In this document: piece after piece, positions 50,538 to 53,332 of the stretch
Layout of the letters: the number at the start of each line of letters is the position of its first letter
How positions within the stretch are numbered: the stretch's first letter is position 1
NCBI GenBank assembly: GCA_964441945.1
Contig: CAYTWB010000024.1
Coordinates: 1-53,332 of the forward strand
Length of the DNA stretch: 53,332 nt
Source: JADGQM01 sp964441945
GTDB lineage: Bacteria; Desulfobacterota; Syntrophobacteria; Syntrophobacterales; Syntrophobacteraceae
Direction of reading: 5' to 3'
Position numbers and translations under genes: made by a program
Notes under the pieces: generated by a model
Seen by the model: only the letters and a program-made list of their open reading frames with translations
Databases searched by the model: none
Told to the model about the DNA's origin: nothing

Positions 50538-53255
50538 CTAGATAATCTTCTCCACCTTGACCGCACAGACTTTCAGGTCCGGGATCTTGGCAATGGGATC
50601 CAGGGCGGCAATGGTGAGCTTGTTGACCGCAGACTCGCTGAAATGGAACGGAATGAAGACAACGCCGGGTTCGGTCATATCCCCCACCGAGGTTTTTGCT
50701 TCGATCCTGCCGCGCCGGGAAATCACACGAACCATCTCGCCGTCCTTGACGTTCAGTCTTTCCGCATCCTCCCGGTTCAACTCCACGAGACATTCGGGAT
50801 AGCGTTCATTGAGCGCCACCGAACGGCGGGTCATGGTGCCGGTATGGTAATGATAGAGAACCCTTCCTGTGGTCAGCAGGATCGGATACTCCTGGTCGGG
50901 AAGCTCCGCCGGGGGAATCCAGTCGACGGCGGCGAAGAGACCTTTTCCGCGAACGAACTTGTCCTTGTGCAGGAACCTGGTCCCCGGATGATCCTTGGTG
51001 GGGCAGGGCCACTGAAGTCCGCCGTTTACCAGGCGTGGGTAGTCCATGCCGGCATAGGAAGGCGTGACCGCCGCAACCTCCGCAAAGACGGCCTCGGCAT
51101 TGGCATATTTCATCGGGTATCCCATGCGCGTGGCCAGATCGCACAGAATCTCCCAGTCCGCGCGCGCCTCGCCGGGCGCGTCCACGGCCTTTCGCAGCAA
51201 CTGTACCCGCCGTTCGGTACTGGTAAAGGTCCCCTCCTTTTCCGCAAAGCAGGCGGCGGGCAGCACCACATCAGCGAATTTCGCCGTCTCGGTGAGGAAG
51301 ATGTCCTGCACGACGAGGAAGTCGAGCTTCTTCAGCCCCTCTTCCACGTGGTGTTGATCCGGGTCGCTGATCATCGGGTTTTCACCCATGATGAAGAGGC
51401 CCTTGATTCTTCCCTCGGCGGCGGCGTTCAGAATCTCAACAATGGTCAAGCCGGGTTTGTCCGGCAGGGCGGCAACGCCCCAGGCCTGAGCCATTTTCTG
51501 CCGAATTTCCGGCGAGGACACGGCCTGATAGCCTGAATAGACGATGGGAAGCGCTCCCATGTCACAGGCACCCTGCACGTTGTTCTGACCTCGGAGCGGA
51601 TTGACCCCGCCCGATTCGATCCCGATATTGCCGCAGAGCATGGCCAGATTGGCCACGGATTTCACCCCGTCGGTGCCGTTGATGTGCTGTGTGACCCCCA
51701 TGGCATAGATGATCGAGGCCGCGGGGGCGGCGGCATACATCCTGGCAGCGGCAATGAGATCGTCCTTGGGGATGCCGCTGATTGCTTCCACCTTTTCAGG
51801 GGTATAACCCTCCACCATCTTCTTCAGTTCCTCGAACCCTTCAGTCCGCTCAGCGACATATTCCTTCGCGTACAGGTTTTCCTTGATGATGACGTGCATC
51901 ATGCCGTTCAGCCAGGCCACATCGGACCCTGGTTTGTGACGAAGCCACATCTCGGCATGGTCCACCAGGTCGATCTTGCGGCCATCGACCACAATCAGCT
52001 TGCTCCTTCCGCTTCGGATCGCCCGCTTGATCGCCGACCCGAAAACCGGATGCATTTCCGTGGTGTTGGACCCGGTGACCAGAATGACGTCGGTATTCTG
52101 CAATTCGTCGATGGTGTTCGTCATGGCGCCACTGCCGAACGATGCCGCAAGACCCGCAACGGTCGATGCGTGGCACAGACGCGCGCAGTGGTCGACATTG
52201 TTGGTGCCGACAACCGCCCGCGCAAACTTGTTCATCAGGTAGTTTTCTTCGTTGGTCACCCGGGCGGATGAGAAGAACGCCAGGGCATCGGGCCCGGATT
52301 TGGCCTTGATGTTTGCCATTTTTTTGGCTACCAGATCCAACGCCTCATCCCACGATGCTTCACGGAAGCTGCCGTTTTCGGCAATCAGAGGCGTTGTCAG
52401 TCGGTCGGGATGGTCGATGAAATCATAGCCGAACCTGCCCTTGATACAGAGGCTCCCGTTATTGGGTCCGGGAATTGTCTCACTTGCCGTCACCTTGACA
52501 ACCTTGTTGTCCTTGACATTCAGCTCAAGCTGGCAGCCGACGCCGCAATAGGTGCAGGTGGTGACCGTCTTGGTCAATTCCCAGGGGCGCCCCTTGAACC
52601 GGGCCTGCCTGTAAGTGAGTGCCCCGGTCGGGCAGACATTCACGCACTCGCCGCAGAAGACGCAATTGGAGTCCTTCAGCGTCGAATGGTTGAATGTGGT
52701 GATAAAGGATTCGGAGCCGCGCATCGCCACATCGATCACCCCGTTCACCTGCACTTCGAGGCAGCCGCGTACACACCGACCGCAAAGAACGCACTTGTTC
52801 TGATCGCGGATGATCATCGAATTGGATTCGTCCTTGGGCTTCGGCTTGAAATCCGACTTAAAGCGGACCTTCTCGATCCCGTGTTCGTAGACCAGGTCCT
52901 GCAACTCGCAATTCCCTGTCTGCTCACACATCAGACAGTTGTGGTCTCCGTAGGCCAACAGCAATTCGAGCACCGTCTTGCGAACCTGAACGACCTTCTC
53001 CGAATGCGTGTTCACGATCATTCCGTCGGTGGCCGGTGTGGTACACGAAGGCGGCAGGCCGCGCATGTTCTCGATTTCGACGATGCACAAACGGCATCCG
53101 CCGTAAGGCGGCATCTTGGGGTGGTAGCACAGGGTGGGGACATGGATGCCGTTATCCCTGAAGACTTCGAGCACCGTCTGTCCCCGCTTCCCCTGGATTT
53201 TCTTCCCTCGAAAATCCTTTCCATTTACCGTTAAGGTGATGCTATCTTTATTCAT
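50538..53255 (-). CDS. Cytoplasmic NuoG-like formate dehydrogenase alpha subunit
   Basis: A 905-residue protein. Residues 1-85 form a [2Fe-2S] domain (CYHPKMPPYGGCRLCIVEIE with a later CTTPATD). A His-Cys cluster region follows (HNCLMCEQTGNCELQ). Two [4Fe-4S] motifs are CVLCGRCVRGC and CVFCGECVNVCPTGAL, and the catalytic-subunit cluster is CTYCGVGCQLELN. The active site reads ARLCHASTVAGLAASFGSGA, so Cys occupies the selenocysteine position. The C-terminal MopB domain begins near residue 780 (LLTTGRVLYHYHTGTMTRRS). No signal peptide is present. Such enzymes usually pair with NuoE/F-type or other subunits for NAD(P) or ferredoxin coupling, which may lie to the right of the window. focA follows directly. 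Confidence 0.9.
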   Translation of the reverse strand: MNKDSITLTVNGKDFRGKKIQGKRGQTVLEVFRDNGIHVPTLCYHPKMPPYGGCRLCIVEIENMRGLPPSCTTPATDGMIVNTHSEKVVQVRKTVLELLLAYGDHNCLMCEQTGNCELQDLVYEHGIEKVRFKSDFKPKPKDESNSMIIRDQNKCVLCGRCVRGCLEVQVNGVIDVAMRGSESFITTFNHSTLKDSNCVFCGECVNVCPTGALTYRQARFKGRPWELTKTVTTCTYCGVGCQLELNVKDNKVVKVTASETIPGPNNGSLCIKGRFGYDFIDHPDRLTTPLIAENGSFREASWDEALDLVAKKMANIKAKSGPDALAFFSSARVTNEENYLMNKFARAVVGTNNVDHCARLCHASTVAGLAASFGSGAMTNTIDELQNTDVILVTGSNTTEMHPVFGSAIKRAIRSGRSKLIVVDGRKIDLVDHAEMWLRHKPGSDVAWLNGMMHVIIKENLYAKEYVAERTEGFEELKKMVEGYTPEKVEAISGIPKDDLIAAARMYAAAPAASIIYAMGVTQHINGTDGVKSVANLAMLCGNIGIESGGVNPLRGQNNVQGACDMGALPIVYSGYQAVSSPEIRQKMAQAWGVAALPDKPGLTIVEILNAAAEGRIKGLFIMGENPMISDPDQHHVEEGLKKLDFLVVQDIFLTETAKFADVVLPAACFAEKEGTFTSTERRVQLLRKAVDAPGEARADWEILCDLATRMGYPMKYANAEAVFAEVAAVTPSYAGMDYPRLVNGGLQWPCPTKDHPGTRFLHKDKFVRGKGLFAAVDWIPPAELPDQEYPILLTTGRVLYHYHTGTMTRRSVALNERYPECLVELNREDAERLNVKDGEMVRVISRRGRIEAKTSVGDMTEPGVVFIPFHFSESAVNKLTIAALDPIAKIPDLKVCAVKVEKII

Positions 53256-53332
53256 AGATCCTCTCTCATCTGCAATATTGCGAGTGACGAGTTATGAGTT
53301 CCTCTCACTGATCACTGACCACCAATCACTAG

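Noticed and set aside
50364..51536. A 390-residue plus-strand frame over focA and the large formate dehydrogenase
   Set aside because: Antisense shadow with no start signal and no recognisable motif.
45515..53255. Selenocysteine in the formate dehydrogenases
   Set aside because: Both active-site segments read Cys-His with an ordinary cysteine codon and the frames are intact, so no in-frame TGA recoding is needed.
1..53332. CRISPR arrays, prophage or intact insertion sequences
   Set aside because: No regularly spaced direct repeats, Cas, integrase, phage structural or transposase genes were seen; only small palindromic repeats are present.

Overview
The window reads as chromosomal DNA of a sulfate-reducing or closely related syntrophic member of the Desulfobacterota (former Deltaproteobacteria), plausibly near Syntrophobacter. 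The main reasons are a complete qrcABCD operon for the membrane quinone reductase complex of sulfate reducers, two different molybdenum/tungsten formate dehydrogenases with a formate channel, a molybdenum-handling operon, and the general protein character. This placement is inference; no rRNA gene is present to confirm it.

Layout. 1-3.7 kb (+): the 3' end of a glycerol-3-phosphate dehydrogenase, an MFS carrier, an acyl-ACP thioesterase, and a 61-residue protein that duplicates the C-terminal domain of the MerR-type regulator following it. 3.7-10.3 kb (-): an ArsB/SLC13-like anion transporter, then an operon of nitrilase-family amidohydrolase, MoeA with a periplasmic-binding-protein-like C-terminal domain, a PflA-like radical SAM protein and a MOT1-type molybdate/sulfate transporter. 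A compact multi-helix sequence precedes this operon and may be a structured leader. 10.7-16.0 kb (+): a sigma70-type promoter, a hairpin and qrcABCD. 16-19.6 kb: a small membrane protein, nadB (-) and a HAD phosphatase.

19.6-33.2 kb (+) is a housekeeping block: a TraB-like protein, tRNA-Gly(CCC), then rimP-nusA-ylxR-infB-ylxP-rbfA-nrnA-truB-rpsO-pnp-M16 protease-MBL hydrolase. Many of these genes overlap or nearly touch. A tRNA followed by terminator-like hairpins ahead of rimP parallels the metY-rimP arrangement of E. coli. 33.2-44.4 kb: a tandem universal stress protein, two hybrid histidine kinases, hisC, typA/bipA, a tiny four-cysteine protein and a membrane protein coupled to the second kinase. 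An approximately 120 bp inverted-repeat element lies upstream of typA and a half-copy lies downstream of it.

44.8-53.3 kb (-) is a formate metabolism region: a twin-arginine-exported formate dehydrogenase with its iron-sulfur subunit, a solitary RelE-like protein, a FocA-type formate channel, and a large NuoG-like cytoplasmic formate dehydrogenase. Both catalytic subunits carry cysteine where many relatives have selenocysteine. The genes fit together physiologically. Molybdate uptake and MoeA would supply the cofactor. The exported formate dehydrogenase would release electrons to periplasmic cytochrome. Qrc would pass such electrons to menaquinone. FocA and the cytoplasmic enzyme would handle formate on the inner side. 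No CRISPR array, rRNA operon, prophage or intact insertion sequence was seen.
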